Shown in pieces: positions 21,068 through 33,311 of a stretch of DNA of 64,000 nucleotides. Position 1 is the stretch's first letter. Each line of letters starts with the position of its first letter. Under the pieces are notes generated by a model. That model had not been told where the DNA came from. It searched no databases and saw nothing but the letters and a program-made list of their open reading frames with translations. The translations under genes and the position numbers were made by a program. The stretch lies in assembly GCA_014529385.2 (NCBI GenBank), contig CM043957.1, forward strand, positions 67,167,503 to 67,231,502, written 5' to 3'. The stretch comes from Adiantum capillus-veneris (taxonomy: Eukaryota; Streptophyta; Polypodiopsida; Polypodiales; Pteridaceae).

Positions 21068-21828
21068 ACTGACTATACCTTAGCAGATGGTCTTTTTTTA
21101 CTACCCGGAAAGCCTCAGCCCCTAGATATTTCTCAAATGAAGTGGGAATGTCTGAGTATGGACTTTGTTACAAGTCTTTCAAAGACAACTGGAAACTATG
21201 ATTCTATTTTTGTCGTAGTAGATAAGATCACTAAGGTGGCTCATCTAATTCCAGTCAAGCAGACACCCACCGCCATCGACAAAGCCCAAGTATTTTTCAA
21301 AGAGGTAGAAAGATTACATGGAATCCCTACAAGAATCATTAGTGTTCGGGATGCCAAATTTACTTCTAAGTTCTGGCAAGCCATGTTTCGATCTTTGGTT
21401 ACCCAACTGAATCTCAGCTCTCAGCTCAGCATATGATCCGAAGACTGGTGGTCAAACAGATCAAGTGAATCGAGTCATTGAAGATATGCTTCGAGCATAT
21501 TGCAATCAACAACCCCAGCAATGGATCAAGTTTCTTCCCCTAGTTGAGTTTGCATTATAAATCTTCTCACCATCGCAGCCTCGGGATGTCACCCTTTAAA
21601 GCCTTGGTTGGTCAGGAATTTTTAGATCCTCTTTGATTAGCCGATGCTCTTCATGTTCCTTCCACTAAGTCTACCCTAGAAGAGATGGATAATCAAATTC
21701 TAGTCATTACAGACAACCTGAAAAGAGCTACTAATAGGCAGAAGATCTACGCTGATCTTCACGGCAAATATGGGATGGGGGAGATAGGGGATAACTTCGC
21801 GGAATTGATCTCCGTGTTGTTTGAACTG
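21068..21828 (+). pseudogene. Chromovirus-like integrase fragment
   Basis: Catalytic core of a gypsy integrase of a different lineage from the Tat-like elements around it. The open frame 21137-21436 reads SMDFVTSLSKT (first Asp), FVVVDKITKVAHLIPVK, and VRDAKFTSKFW (second Asp). A frameshift near 21415, at a short CAGCTCTCAGCTCAGC repeat, moves the rest to another frame. There GGQTDQVNR replaces the usual GQTERVN, so the catalytic Glu reads as Asp, and EDMLRAYC follows. The fragment runs to a YADLHGK motif near 21750 and then into a 58-bp piece shared with the palindrome. No RT or RNase H precedes it, so it is an isolated piece. No chromodomain is seen. Confidence 0.7.
21771..21828 (+). repeat. 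58-bp patch copied from inside the palindrome arms
   Basis: Contains GATGGGGGAGATAGGGGATA. It is nearly identical to 27249-27306 in direct orientation and to about 22494-22553 in inverted orientation, yet lies outside the palindrome and touches its left end. This looks like a junction made by template switching or strand invasion during rearrangement. Confidence 0.7.
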
Positions 21829-22689
21829 CAACCAAGTCGGACAAATGTCCTTAATTAAATTCACATCATCCTCCATGATTATAACCTTCTCATCCAACTA
21901 TTAGCATCACGCCATACCCGGATTATGGCCGATTTCCAATAGGATACCACGGGTACTTCACCCGGCCGGGAAAAAATAAAACAAACCCATTCATCCCTTA
22001 TCCCTCGAGCATGAATGACCTAGGTATAACAACTTGCTGGTTACGTTGTCCTAACCAAAAAGGGCCAATCTCCGACAAGTTCCCCAAGAGAATCCTCTCA
22101 ATGGGCCGGACTTTCAATCAAATTGACCCCAAGAAGATCCATCTTGGTTCCCGGTCATTTCCAGACAATCTTCAAAACTCCTAGAGTTAAATCTATGTTT
22201 TGCAATGGGCTATCCCTATTACCTTCGAGATTCCTTTTTAACTCCTAGTTGGTAATTTCTAGTTCATTCATTTATCAACCTTAATTCTTACTTTCATTAA
22301 TTATCTACAGCCAAGTTTATTTAGAAAATACAAGCGAGCTTTTGCCATAGGCATTTGATGGTTAATGTCTCTTCGAAAATGCCAACTTTTTAAGTTCAAT
22401 CCTCGTTTTGTTGATTCCCAGGGTTTTGCAATCCTTTGCCATCCATGGGGCATCTCCATGGAAGCTTGTAGAGTTTTCGATTCAAACAACAGGGAGATCA
22501 ATTCCACGAAGTTATCCCCTATCTCCCCCATCTCGTCATTGCAAACAAACTTGAAATTGAAAACTTTAGAATTACTCTTCAATACCAAAAATTGAACTAC
22601 TTCTATCGAGCTTAGACAACTACTCTTTGTTTATGGTGCGTAGCTTTCCATTTTAAGAAGCTAGAAGGTCATACTATAATTTATGAGTT

Positions 22690-23840
22690 TTCGAGCTTTC
22701 TATTAAAGCTTAAACCTAAAATACAAGGTAGCCACTAAAGCTTACACCTAAGTGAAAAGTTACCATTAATGCTTAGCTTAAGAATGAAAATCTACCTTTG
22801 AAACTTGACTTAATGATGTATAGATACTCTTAGCACTTAACCTAATTGCGAGGTTTCCATTAAAGCTTAAACCTAAAAATGCAAAGTAGTCACTAAAGCT
22901 TACACCTAAGTGCAAAGCTACCATTAAAGCTTAGCTTACAAGTACAAATCTACCTTTGAATCTTAACTTTATGATGCATAGATACTCTTATCACTTAACC
23001 CTAATTACGAGGTTTCCATTAAAGCTTAGACCTAAAAATACAAGGTAGTCACTAAAGCTTACATCTAAGTGCAAAGTTACCATTAAAGCTTAGCTTACGA
23101 GAGCAAATCTACCTTTGAAGCTTAACTTTATGATGCATAGATACTCTTATCACTTGACCCTAATTGTGAGGTTTCCATTAAAGCTTAAACCTAAAAATGC
23201 AAGGTAGTCACTAAAGTTTACATATAAGTGCAAAGTTACCATTAAAGCTTAGCTTACGAGAGCAAATCTACCTTTGAAGCTTAACTTTATGATGCATAGA
23301 TACTCTTATCACTTGTGACCCTAATTGCGAGGTTTCCATTAAAGCTTAAACCTAAAAATGCAAGGTAGTCACTAAATCTTGCACCTAAGTGCAAAGTTAC
23401 CATTAAAGCTTAGCTTACGAGAGCAAATCTACCTTTGAAGCTTAACTTTATGATGCATAGATACTCTTATCACTTGACCCTAATTGTGAGGTTTCCATTA
23501 AAGCTTAAACCTAAAAATGCAAGATAGTCACTAAAGCTTACATCTAAGTGCAAAGTTACCATTAAAGCTTATCTTACGAGAGCAAATCTACCTTTGAATC
23601 TTAACTTTATGATGCATAGATACTTTTATCACTTGACCCTAATTGCGAGGTTACCATTAAAGCTTAAACCTAAAAATGCAAGGTAGTCACTAAAGCTTGC
23701 ACCTAAGTGCAAAGTTACCATTAAGCTTAGCTTACGAGAGCAAATCTACCTTTGAAGCTTAACTTTATGATGCATAGCTACCATTAATAGTTAACCCTAA
23801 TTCCAAGGTTACCATTAAGGCTTAAACCTAGAATGATGCA
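22690..23840. repeat. 159-bp tandem repeat, left arm (about 7 units)
   Basis: Units begin GGTTTCCATTAAAGCTTAAA at 22852, 23011, 23170, 23331 and 23490. The first bases are slightly changed at 23649 (GGTTACC) and 23807. The period is 158-161 bp. Each unit is itself made of internally similar AAGCTTA-rich sub-blocks of about 40 bp. The mirror array in the right arm is at about 26270-27100. Confidence 0.85.
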
Positions 23841-23855
23841 CATAAACCTTCCTAG

Positions 23856-24625
23856 TATTAAAACACATGGATTAATTAATCCTACTAGAAATGAATATTA
23901 CCTTCTCTAAACAAGAGGGAAGTGGGGTTGAGTCCTTCTTGAAGAGATGTGAGGCTCAAGGAGGAAGGAAAGGGATTTATGGTGAAGAGGAAGAAGAGAG
24001 GAGCTTCTTCACAAAACCCTCAAGGGTTTGGCCTTCAAGAGGGGGAGAGAGCAAGAGCAAGGTGTAATGGAAACCTTGATTTACTTAAGCATAATCTTGA
24101 GCATGGCAAGTATGCAAGTATCTTAGAAATATGTGTGTAAAAATACAAAGGAGAGGGGTTGTTTGTATAGGAAATGGTGGGTGGAATTCTCTTCTCAATT
24201 CCTAGTGGAGCCCAATTCTCTTCTCAATTCCTAATGGACCCCAAATTCTCTTCTCAAATGCTATTGGACCCTATTTCTTCTCACATGCTATTGGACCCCA
24301 ATTCTCTTCTTTATTCCTATTGGACCCCAATTTTCCTCTTAGTTCTTTAACTTTATCTTTCAATCAAGTTAGTCTCTTTTTCTCCGAGTTCCCGATCTAG
24401 ATCAGTTCCCACGCCGGTCTTCACGAAGAAGTATAAAAATGATCTTAATCTTTTTGGAAAAATATAAGGATGACATAATTTCTTATCCAAAATATCCTTG
24501 TCTTTTCATTCTAGAGTAAAGTCTCGTTGTCTGCATGACTTCTTTGTCGGTCTTGATTTTTCTAAATTATTTTTTACGCTGAAAAAATTTCTGAATGGCT
24601 CTAGGGTTTAGGGAGGGACCTTACA
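23856..24625 (-). repeat. Chromovirus-like LTR block, inverted copy
   Basis: Reverse complement of the LTR blocks at 19968 and 25485. On the minus strand it starts TGTAAGGTCCC at 24625. The polypurine-like GCTGGGGAGTT lies immediately before it on that strand, so this is the outward-facing 3'-LTR-type end of the left palindrome arm. Confidence 0.8.
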
Positions 24626-25484
24626 AACTCCCCAGCAAAAAGAAAGAGGTGTCCTCATCTCGGGACATGCTTTAGAGAGTAGACAGACTCCATCTTTGGT
24701 CAAGTTATGATTGAAGATGGTCAGTAACTTTAGGGTATTTAGATTAAAGGACAGTGAAGTTGGTATGGACCTTGAATAATACACTTCTCTTCCCTTTTTT
24801 TTTGTTTTTTTTAACGTTGGCTCAAAAGTCTGAATCATAAAGAAGTTAATGACTCAAGGTTACTTTAATTACTGAGTTTGATCTTACTCAACTAGGTATT
24901 TTTTCGTCAATGTGACCGGATTGTGTTTCTCTTGTTAGGTATGAAGATCATTTCTTCACTTTGCTCTCTATCTAGCCTTAATACGCTTTGTAAAAATCTT
25001 ACCATTCTTACCTAGACTTTAACTTTTTTCGTTTTGAGCGTTGACTCATTTCACTATTAATATCATCCAATTGATACCATGTTCTTGGCAGTTAAAGGAT
25101 TTCATACTGATCTTTCAATTAATCTTGCAATATTTCCTCCCTTGTGTACAGAGAGCAAAGTGAAGAAATGATCTTCAGACCTAACAAGAGAAACACAATC
25201 CGGTCACACCAAAGGAAAAATACCTTGTTGAGTAAGCTCACACTCAGTAATTAAAGTAACCCTGAGTCATTCAGAATTCTTTATGATTAAGACTTTTGAG
25301 TCAGTGCTAAAAAAATGGAAGAGAAATGTATTATTCAAGGTCCATACTAGCTTCACTATCCTTTAATCTAAATACCCTAAAGTTACTGACCATCTTCAAT
25401 CATAAATTGACCGAAGATTGAGTCAGACTACTCTCTAAAGCATGTCCCGAGCTGAAGACAGCTCGTTCTTTTTGTTGGGGATTT

Positions 25485-26267
25485 TGTAACGTCCCTTCCT
25501 AAACCCTAGAGTCATTCAGAACTTTTTTCAGCGTCGAAAATAATTTAGAAAAAGAAAGACCGACAAAGAAGTCATGCGGACAACGAGACTTTACTCCAGA
25601 ATGAAAAGACAAGGATATTTTGGATAAGTAATTATGTCATCCCTATATTTTTCCAAAAAAAAAGATTAAGATTATTTTTATACTTCTTCATCAAAATCCG
25701 CGTGGGAACTGATCTAGATCGGAAATTGGGAGAAAAAGGAACTAACTTGATTGAAAGATAAAGTTAAGAGATAAGAACTAAGAAGAAAATTGGGGTCCAA
25801 TAGGAATTAAGAAGAGAATTGGGGTCCAATAGCATTTGATAAGAGAAATGGGGTCCAATAGCAATTGAGAGGAGAATTGGGGTCCAATAGGATTTGAGAA
25901 GAGAATTGGGGTCCAATAGGATTTGAGAAAAGAATACCCACCATTTCTTATATAAGCAGCCCCTCTCCTTTGTAATTTTAGGCACACATATATTGCTAAG
26001 CTACTTGCATACTTGCCATGCTCAAGACTATGCTAAAGTAAATCAAGGTTTCCATTAAACCTTGCTCTTTCTCTCTCCCTCTCTTGAAGGCCAAACCCTT
26101 GAGGGTTTTGTGAAGAAGCTCCTCTCTCCTTCCTCTTCACCATAAATCCCTTTCCTTCCTCCTTGAGCCCCACACCTCTTCAAGAAGGACTTCAACCCCA
26201 CTTCCCTCTTGTTTAGAGTAGGTAATCTTCATTTCTAGTAGGTTTAATTAATCCATGTGTTTTTATA
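25485..26267 (+). repeat. Chromovirus-like LTR block, right-arm copy
   Basis: Starts TGTAACGTCCC at 25485, preceded by a GTTGGGGATTT polypurine-like stretch. It carries a CCAAT minisatellite (about 25790-25925) and a TATA element. It is the direct-orientation partner of 19968-20777 and the mirror image of 23856-24625. Confidence 0.8.
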
Positions 26268-26269
26268 CT

Positions 26270-27100
26270 AGGAAGGTTTATGTGCATCATTTTAGGTTTA
26301 AGCTTTAATGGTAACCTTGGAATTAGGGTTAAGTATTAATGGTAGCTATGCATCATTAAGTTAAGTTTCAAAGGTAGATTTGCACTTTTAAGCTAAGCAT
26401 TAATGGTAACTTTGCACTTAGGTTTAAGCTTCAATGACTATCTTGTATTTTTAGGTTTAAGATTTAATGGAAACCTCGCAATTAGGGTTAAGTGATAAGA
26501 GTATCTATGCATCATAAAGTTAAGCTTCAAAGGTAGATTTGTACTCGTAAGCTAAGCTTTAGTGGTAACTTTGCACTTAGGTGTAAGCTTGAGTGACTAC
26601 CTTGCATTTTTAGGTTTAAGCTTTAATAGAAAGCTCGAAAACTCAGAGTATCTATACATCATTAAGTCAAGTTTCAAAGGTATATTTACACTCTTAAGCT
26701 AAGCATTAATGGTAACTTTGCACTTAGATATAAGCTTTAGTGACTATCTTGTATTTTTAGGTTTAAGCTTTAATGGAAATCTCGCAATTAGGGTTAAGTG
26801 ATAAGAGTATCTATGCATCATAAAGTTAAGCTTCGATTTGTCCTCGTAAGCTAAGCTTTAGTGGTAACTTTGCACTTAGGTGTAAGCTTTAGTGACTACC
26901 TTGTATTTTTAGGTTTAAGCTTTAATGGAAACCTCGCAATTAGGTTAAGTGCTAAGAGTATCTATACATCATTAAGTCAAGTTTCAAAGGTATATTTACA
27001 CTCTTAAGCTAAGCATTAATGGTAACTTTGCACTTAGGTGTAATCTTTAGTGACTACCTTGTATTTTAGGTTTAAGCTTTAATGGAAAGCTCGAAAACTC
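26270..27100. repeat. 159-bp tandem repeat, right arm (about 5 units)
   Basis: Inverted counterpart of the left-arm array. Unit markers (GGAAACCTCGCAATTAGG or variants) occur at 26469, 26628, 26775 and 26927. Two intervals are shorter than 159 bp (147 and 152), from internal deletions. Confidence 0.8.
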
Positions 27101-27966
27101 ATAAATTATAGGATGACCTTCTAGCTTCGTAAAATGGAAGGCTAGGCACCATAAAAAAAAAGAGTAGTTGTCTAAGCTCGATAGAAGTAGTTCAATTTTT
27201 GGTATTGAAGAGTAGTTCTAAAGTTTTCAATTTCAAGTTTGTTTGCAAATACGGGATGGGGGAGATAGGGGATAACTTCGCGGAATTCATCTCCGTGTTG
27301 TTTGAACCGAAAACTCTACAAGCTTCCATGGAGATGCCCCATGGATGGCAAAGGATTGCAAAAACCTGGGAATCGACAAAACCGGGATTGAACTTTTAAA
27401 AAAAAGTTGGCATTTCCGAAGAGACATTAACCATCAAATGCCTATGGCAAAAACTCGCTTGTATTTTCTGAATAAACTTGGCTGGTAGATAATTAATGAA
27501 AGTAGGAATTAAGGTTGATAAATGAATGAACCTGGAAATTACCAACTCGGAGTTAAAAAGGAATCTTGAGAGGTGATAGGGATATCCCATTGCAAAACAT
27601 TGAGTTAACTAGGAGTTTTGAAGATTGTCTGGAAATGATCGGGAACCAAGATGGATCTTCTTGCGGTCAATTTGATTGAAAGGCCGGCCCATTGAGAGGA
27701 TTGTCTTAGGGAACTTATCGAAGATTTTGGCCCTTTTTGGCTAGGGCAGCGTAATCGGCAAGTTGTTATACCTATTTCATTCATGCCCGAGGGATAAGGG
27801 ATGAATGGGTTTGTTTTATTTTTGCCCGGTCAGGTGAAGTACCCGCGGTATCTTATTGAAAATTAGCCATAATCCGGGTATGGCCTGATGCCAATAGTTG
27901 GATGATAAGGTTATACTCAGGGAGGATGATGTGAATTTAATTAAGGAAATTTGTTCGACTTGGTTG

Positions 27967-29861
27967 TTTAAAAAGGAATTGGAAAGGCTAGGAATATAGG
28001 GGTTATCCTGTGCATCTGTCACCAGACGGTGCTATATCTCTCGAAATAAAATTCTTAGGAAGGAATGATTAAATTACTTGATGAGCCTTTCCCAAACACT
28101 TAATTGTGGGAAATATTGTGAAGGTGCTGCCATTTTGATGGCATGTAACCGATTATCTTGGCCTGAATGGGGAGGCAAGATGAACTGGTTGAAACTAAAT
28201 GTGTTGCATGATAGTAATAAAACTAGTTACAAGCTAATTATAGCAGATAAATGAAAGAAAATGAATTAAAAGTTTCTAAATAAAGATCTGGTGGGAACAA
28301 CCAGATGAATTTCCCTGAATGAGGGTATGCAACAGATTGCATGCTGCTTGTTGTTTGATGATGTCTGATAGACTGCTATCTTCCTGATTTTGTAGTAGTT
28401 AAGTACTACCTCGGGAAGGGATTTTCATGAAATGGTTCGGTGGGTGGGCGAATCCGGAGGGTCAGATGACTGGATGTTCATTTAAATATTTTATATTAAA
28501 CGCTAGGACTACGTGGGATACAAATGGGTAACCGGGGACCAGCGAAAAGCGGTTATCGCCATGAACCAAGGGAGAACAAGAAAGCAAGAGTAGATCCTCA
28601 AGTTAAAGATCAAGAGAATCAAGACTAAGGACCACGATTTTGGGTGCGGAAAGCTATCAAGTACAGATTGATTATGAGAAGTGGATAGAATCATTGAATG
28701 AAGGGATGTACCCCCTTGGGTTGGCATTCGAGATAGGCCGGAGTCCTGTCTGAATGTCAGTCCCAAGTGGGAGCGATACCTGCAGATAGATCTACGTCAC
28801 TCTTTGGAACGGTCTGGAGGACTGAGGGAGGTGAGTAGGGTCGAGTCTGGGTATGGCCCTCACACATGATAGAAAGAGTATAATGTGTAGATAGATTGGA
28901 GTTCGAATACGGTCAAAATTCAACAAGCACAAGAACCCCAGGTGGTAGCCTTTGCTCAGACAACCAAGAAGAACCAGATAATGGTGCCACAATCACTTGA
29001 TAAAGGGAAAAAAAGATGGGTGCCACTTAACCAGCATAACCAGGAAACCGCCCAAGTGAGACACCACAGGCAACAATGAATAGATCAAGGTCAGCAATAT
29101 GCAAACAACAGGTAAGGGTACGGAAGAATGTAAGTGAACGAGCCTACAAACCACAATGCAGTAGCAGACAAACTCCGAACAACAATGTTAAACAAACACC
29201 GAACACGGTCATAAAATAGATCTGGATACCGAAAAACATGCTCAATCGCCAACTACATGAGACACGCATTTGGATCCCCAGAGAGATGCTAGAGGAACTC
29301 CCTTCAGTACAAGCAACACAAGCAACTAGACAATCACTAAATCCGACATCGAGAAATCGATCTATGTGGGTGCCAATCAAAAGATCCGCAAAAACAACCA
29401 AAGAAGAGGCCATAAATCTACAAACGCCTCCAAATCAAAGCTACAAATGGCAATCAAAAGAGAAAAAGATTATGGACACATCAGACAAGAAACTCCCGTC
29501 CAAGGAGATCACAACAGCAATATCTACAGTAGCGGCAAACGAAGCCACTTTCACAAAGAAGACGATCAAACAACGAGTGGCAGAATTACAACTTTTAATC
29601 GCAAAGAAAATCTGCCAACCAAACCAATAACAAACATGAAACCTCGACGTTGAATGCCAATAAGCATCTTGCTTATTCCCTACTCTCGCACCGCATTAAT
29701 TTTACCATGCATTGACTGAGTATGCATCGGGTAGGGCCACGTTACAAGGCCGTGCATTAGCACAATTTTTAACCCATGCACTGCACATACCCAGAGGCGA
29801 TACCTTGTCGTCCGGGAGGACTCCGATTAGGAGGGGGGGAGGCATTGTCAATGCGAACCCA
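27967..29861. other. Region right of the palindrome, no gene recognised
   Basis: About 1.9 kb. An open frame at 29238-29630 (130 aa, rich in Thr, Lys and Gln; contains MWVPIKRSAKTT) and a decayed plus-strand frame with KKRWVPLNQHN near 29010-29050 both contain a W-V-P motif of the kind found in linkers of plant retroelement proteins (LINE ORF1 or gag). No domain is clear. The right boundary of the insertion that began at 19968 could not be found here. Confidence 0.3.
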
Positions 29862-30006
29862 ATGACCGTAAAAAGCAGCAAAAAGTGCATGTTTTGACTA
29901 TTTTTTGAGGGGTTTACGTTTGATTGCAAAATCGATGACCGTAAAAAGCAGCAAAAAGGGCATGTTTTGACTAATTTTTGAGGGGTTTACGTTTGATTGC
30001 AAAAAA
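29862..30006 (+). repeat. 73-bp tandem duplication
   Basis: Two adjacent units (29862-29934 and 29935-30006), each starting ATGACCGTAAAAAGCAGCAA, differ at only a few positions. The surroundings are AT-rich and non-coding. Confidence 0.85.
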
Positions 30007-32281
30007 ATTTGGACTAACCTAAGTACATATTCCCTTATACAGCATTAATCTACAAATATATGAGGCCAAACGCCAAATTGAGGCCTATAGGTATGTGTAT
30101 ATGTAAAAATAGTCATTTTTTGGGCAAAATATTGGTAAAACGAAAATCCGGCCAAAAAAATGACATGTGAGTGTAATAGTATGTCATGGAGAAGTTTTTG
30201 ATTTATTTTAATTTTTGGGATTTTTTTCGGGTTGATTTTGGTATTTTCCTTTCAATTTTACTAATTATTGGCAGAAAAACTTCAAAAATACAAAAAGCAG
30301 GTGAAATGCGAACGGAATGAAAAACAAAAAAGATGGGGATGATTAGTGACTATAAGAAAACCCAAGGTACGGTGTGGGTGCAATTATGAGAATGAAGCAG
30401 GAGGTGTGTTGTCGCCAGATTTTGACCGAATTGTCAAAATTCTCAGAAACTGGACAAACGGGGTTCAAATGGGGAACTTTTCAAGTCTAAACCGTGTTTC
30501 GCAAAAAGTTAGGAGCACATGTCAAATTTCATGAAAAATGGTTCTGGGACCCCCATTATAAGATTTTTTTGCTCCACTTAGAGCTCATTTCTACTATTCA
30601 CTTGTGAGAGAGAGCTCTAGCCACCTAGAGCGCATAGGACTTCCAACAGCTGATATGCCGTGCACAGTCATCCGACGACCACCAGATATGAGAGGTAGGC
30701 TTGGAACCTTATGCTCTTCGTGTAAATGTGATGTTTCGTCACTAAGACTAGCATAGAACTCCAGCGGGATTTGCAGGGTAGAGGCTTGTAAGCATAGGGA
30801 GCCACCTAACGGCTAACCCAATACCAACAAGACTTCATAGGGGGTTTACCGTAGCTTAGGTAACCAATCTTGGATGCCCAAGGGAGGCAAGAAAGCAACG
30901 GAAAAAACCCTAACATCCCAAGCTCTGCAAGAGGCCACAAAGAGAAAATCCGACAAAAGTGACCCAAATGATACCAAAACTCATGGGTAGGAGCTTCTCG
31001 ACGAGCTCTACAAGGCTACATAGTCAACATGGCCATAAGGCTACCCAAACCAGACCTAAGCTTCAAAAACGGCATCGGAAATGCAAAGCGTCACTTGGCT
31101 CTCACCGCCAAATGCGACCTCCGTTTGCCACCAAACTTCACGAGCGGCTTACCCAGGCCTTCAACAACCAAGTCCTATGGTGGTAGACCACTACAAATCA
31201 TCGGGGGCATGCAAACTCAATCATGGGTGCTTCCAGAGCGAAAAATCACTAAACGAAGCTCATGTAAAAGCCAAAGCCAACAAGAACCACATGGTAAGGT
31301 TGCCCAAGGGTTTATGAAGCTTTGTTGGTCACCCGGGGGATTCACCATGGAAAACTTACCGCACCACGTAAGTTCAAGGAAAGGGGTTTTTTTTACAAGT
31401 TACATAAGCGTATAAGTTAGGGACAAGCCCCCAAATTTATCTCCCAAGCTTAAAAATAAGGGAGGGGGTATCATATTTATTGGTTTGTGGGGGGGGGGGG
31501 GGGGGGGGGGAGAGTGAGAAAAGGAAAAAATGAGAGAAAGTTTTTGTGTTTCAAAATCATGGCTTTCCAAAGAGTCCGCCCTTTAACTTCTGAGTCAATA
31601 GCTACAAAGATCCATGCAAGAACCCCGGCAAGAACTAACATTCCTTTCATTTGTTGAGGGATGAAAGCTAAAGAGTCTGTATAGATGAAAATTTACACAA
31701 AGAACCTATCAAAACTTTATAATCATGTTTTTTGAGTAATTTAGATGGGGTAGAATTGGATAGTAGCTAGAGTGCAAGTTGAGCAGGTACATAGTTTGAA
31801 ATTCAAACTAAGACACATTGAGGGTACATCTATTTATCAACATAAGAGGTTCTTGAGTACGTTGTCAGTCACTATGCTAAATGCTCTTTGACTAGTTTTA
31901 CTCAGTTAGATCACGTGAGACCTAAATTTTATATGTAAGATAGGGGTATGATAATTTTCTGCATTGATTGTCATATAAGCGTAGAAAGGGGGGTCATATT
32001 CCTTAGTATGAGTCATATATAGGGGTTTTATCAAAGTTGTTCTCTCGTAGGTGGCGTCCCATTTTATATATAAAGTGAATCCCCCGGGGTTGGTCATCAT
32101 CAAGAAATTTCATCGTGGAAAAGCGCTCCAAGAGTCAGAAATCACCTCTGAGGCTCTGAAAGCCAAGAAGGGAGTTTCTAACTAACCATTTGATTTTCTA
32201 ATTGAAATAAGGCACAAAGGGGACTTAGGAAGGTCATATGCACATAGTAGTAGGACTTGATCCAAAAAAAAATGTACAGGA
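30007..32281. other. Non-coding internal region of the nested element
   Basis: No gene recognised. Several short open frames around 30959-31415 overlap each other and have no family resemblance. A 22-base G run occurs at 31489-31510. By position this is post-pol, pre-3'-ORF sequence of the nested Tat-like element, possibly with unrecognised insertions. Confidence 0.35.
31489..31510 (+). repeat. Poly-G run of 22
   Basis: An uninterrupted run of 22 G, followed by AGAGTGAGAAAAGGAAA. It could form G-quadruplex structures. Its exact length is a likely place for sequencing error. Confidence 0.8.
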
Positions 32282-33162
32282 GACATCCTACACGTAGGAT
32301 GTCTCAAGGCCACTTTTGGGCACCCAACTCATCATTCAGTCATACACAGAGCCTCTACATGTCATTTACATCTAATCCCTCAAGTTTCACTCCATTTGGA
32401 CCAAGTTTGACCTCTTATGCATCACAAAACACAAAGTCAGTAGAGGCAAGAAATGGTCATAGACCTATCAAAAATGATCCAAATCAAGTGATACTTGAAC
32501 CACACACTCTTCACATCATGTCAAAGCCAACTATGAGGTCATATCTTCAAAATCATGAAAAAGACATCCTACACGTAGTATGTCTCCAAGCTTGAAATGA
32601 CCTTCAGGTGGATTTTTTGATTTCATACATCTTTATCACATTCATACAAACCCAACCACCAAGTTTCAAGCCAAACAATTCACTTTTTGGCCTCATAGCT
32701 CCATAGATGGACTTTTCATACTCTAAAGCACAAAACATGGTCTTCCTAACCTCAAAGCTTATCCAAATCCAAATCTAAGACCGTGATGATGATCCACAGG
32801 CTATGCCCTATCACACTGACAAGTTTCACGCAATTCTGAGAAAAAAAGACATCCTACGTGTAGTATGTCTCCAGGGTCATTTTGACTTACTGAGCAAAGT
32901 TTGACATCACGAATGTGATCAACATGCTACAAGGAGACTACATATTAAGTTTCAAGTCATTTGGATACCAATTGCTCATCATTACAGGACATCCTACTCA
33001 TTTGTATACCAAGAAGCCAAAAATAGTCCAAAAAGTGCAATTGCACTTTTTGGTGTCTAAATCAAAATCCAAGCACATGGCTGTGATGTATAGGTCATAA
33101 GCTATCATCATGTCAAGTCTCAAAACATTCTAATGAAAAAGACATCCTACACGTAGGATGTC
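32282..33162 (+). repeat. Palindrome array before the extra 3' ORF (4 copies)
   Basis: Copies at 32282-32303, 32563-32584, 32848-32869 and 33141-33162, spaced 281, 285 and 293 bp. They use the same arms as the leader array (GACATCCTAC / GTAGGATGTC). Two copies have one mismatch in the right arm (GTAGTATGTC). The right-hand context (for example CTCCAGGGTCATTTT after 32869) matches that of the leader copies, so both arrays lie in the same orientation. Confidence 0.9.
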
Positions 33163-33311
33163 TTTAGGATTATTTTGCATCACAAATCCTACTGTTTTCC
33201 CTTGCAAGGCATCCTTAGTCCCTCTTGAGCTCATGTTTCAATTTTCAAGTCAATTGGATAGTTAAAACTCAGTTTATCAGCTAATCTGTAAAGAATGCTA
33301 AATTTGGGCTA

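Larger units (their letters stand above)
21829..27966. repeat. Large palindrome, 3.1-kb and 2.8-kb arms
   Basis: Left arm 21829-24969, right arm 25150-27966, unique centre 24970-25149 (180 bp). Reading outward from the centre, both arms show the same order: a segment with a GGGGA(G/T)TTTG polypurine-like end, an LTR starting TGTAA(G/C)GTCCC (23856-24625 inverted; 25485-26267), a 159-bp tandem repeat, then about 0.9 kb of unique sequence containing GATGGGGGAGATAGGGGATA. The outermost match is CAACCAAGTCG at 21829 against its complement ending at 27966. The arm lengths differ mainly by the number of 159-bp units (about 7 against about 5). No transposase frame is present. Confidence 0.85.

Noticed and set aside
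29238-29630. 130-aa ORF with a W-V-P motif
   Set aside because: Too little evidence for a retroelement protein or any other family; reported only as an open stretch.
32282-33162. CRISPR-like array (regular repeats with spacers)
   Set aside because: The spacing is about 285 bp, the spacers are related to one another, and the context is a plant retrotransposon.
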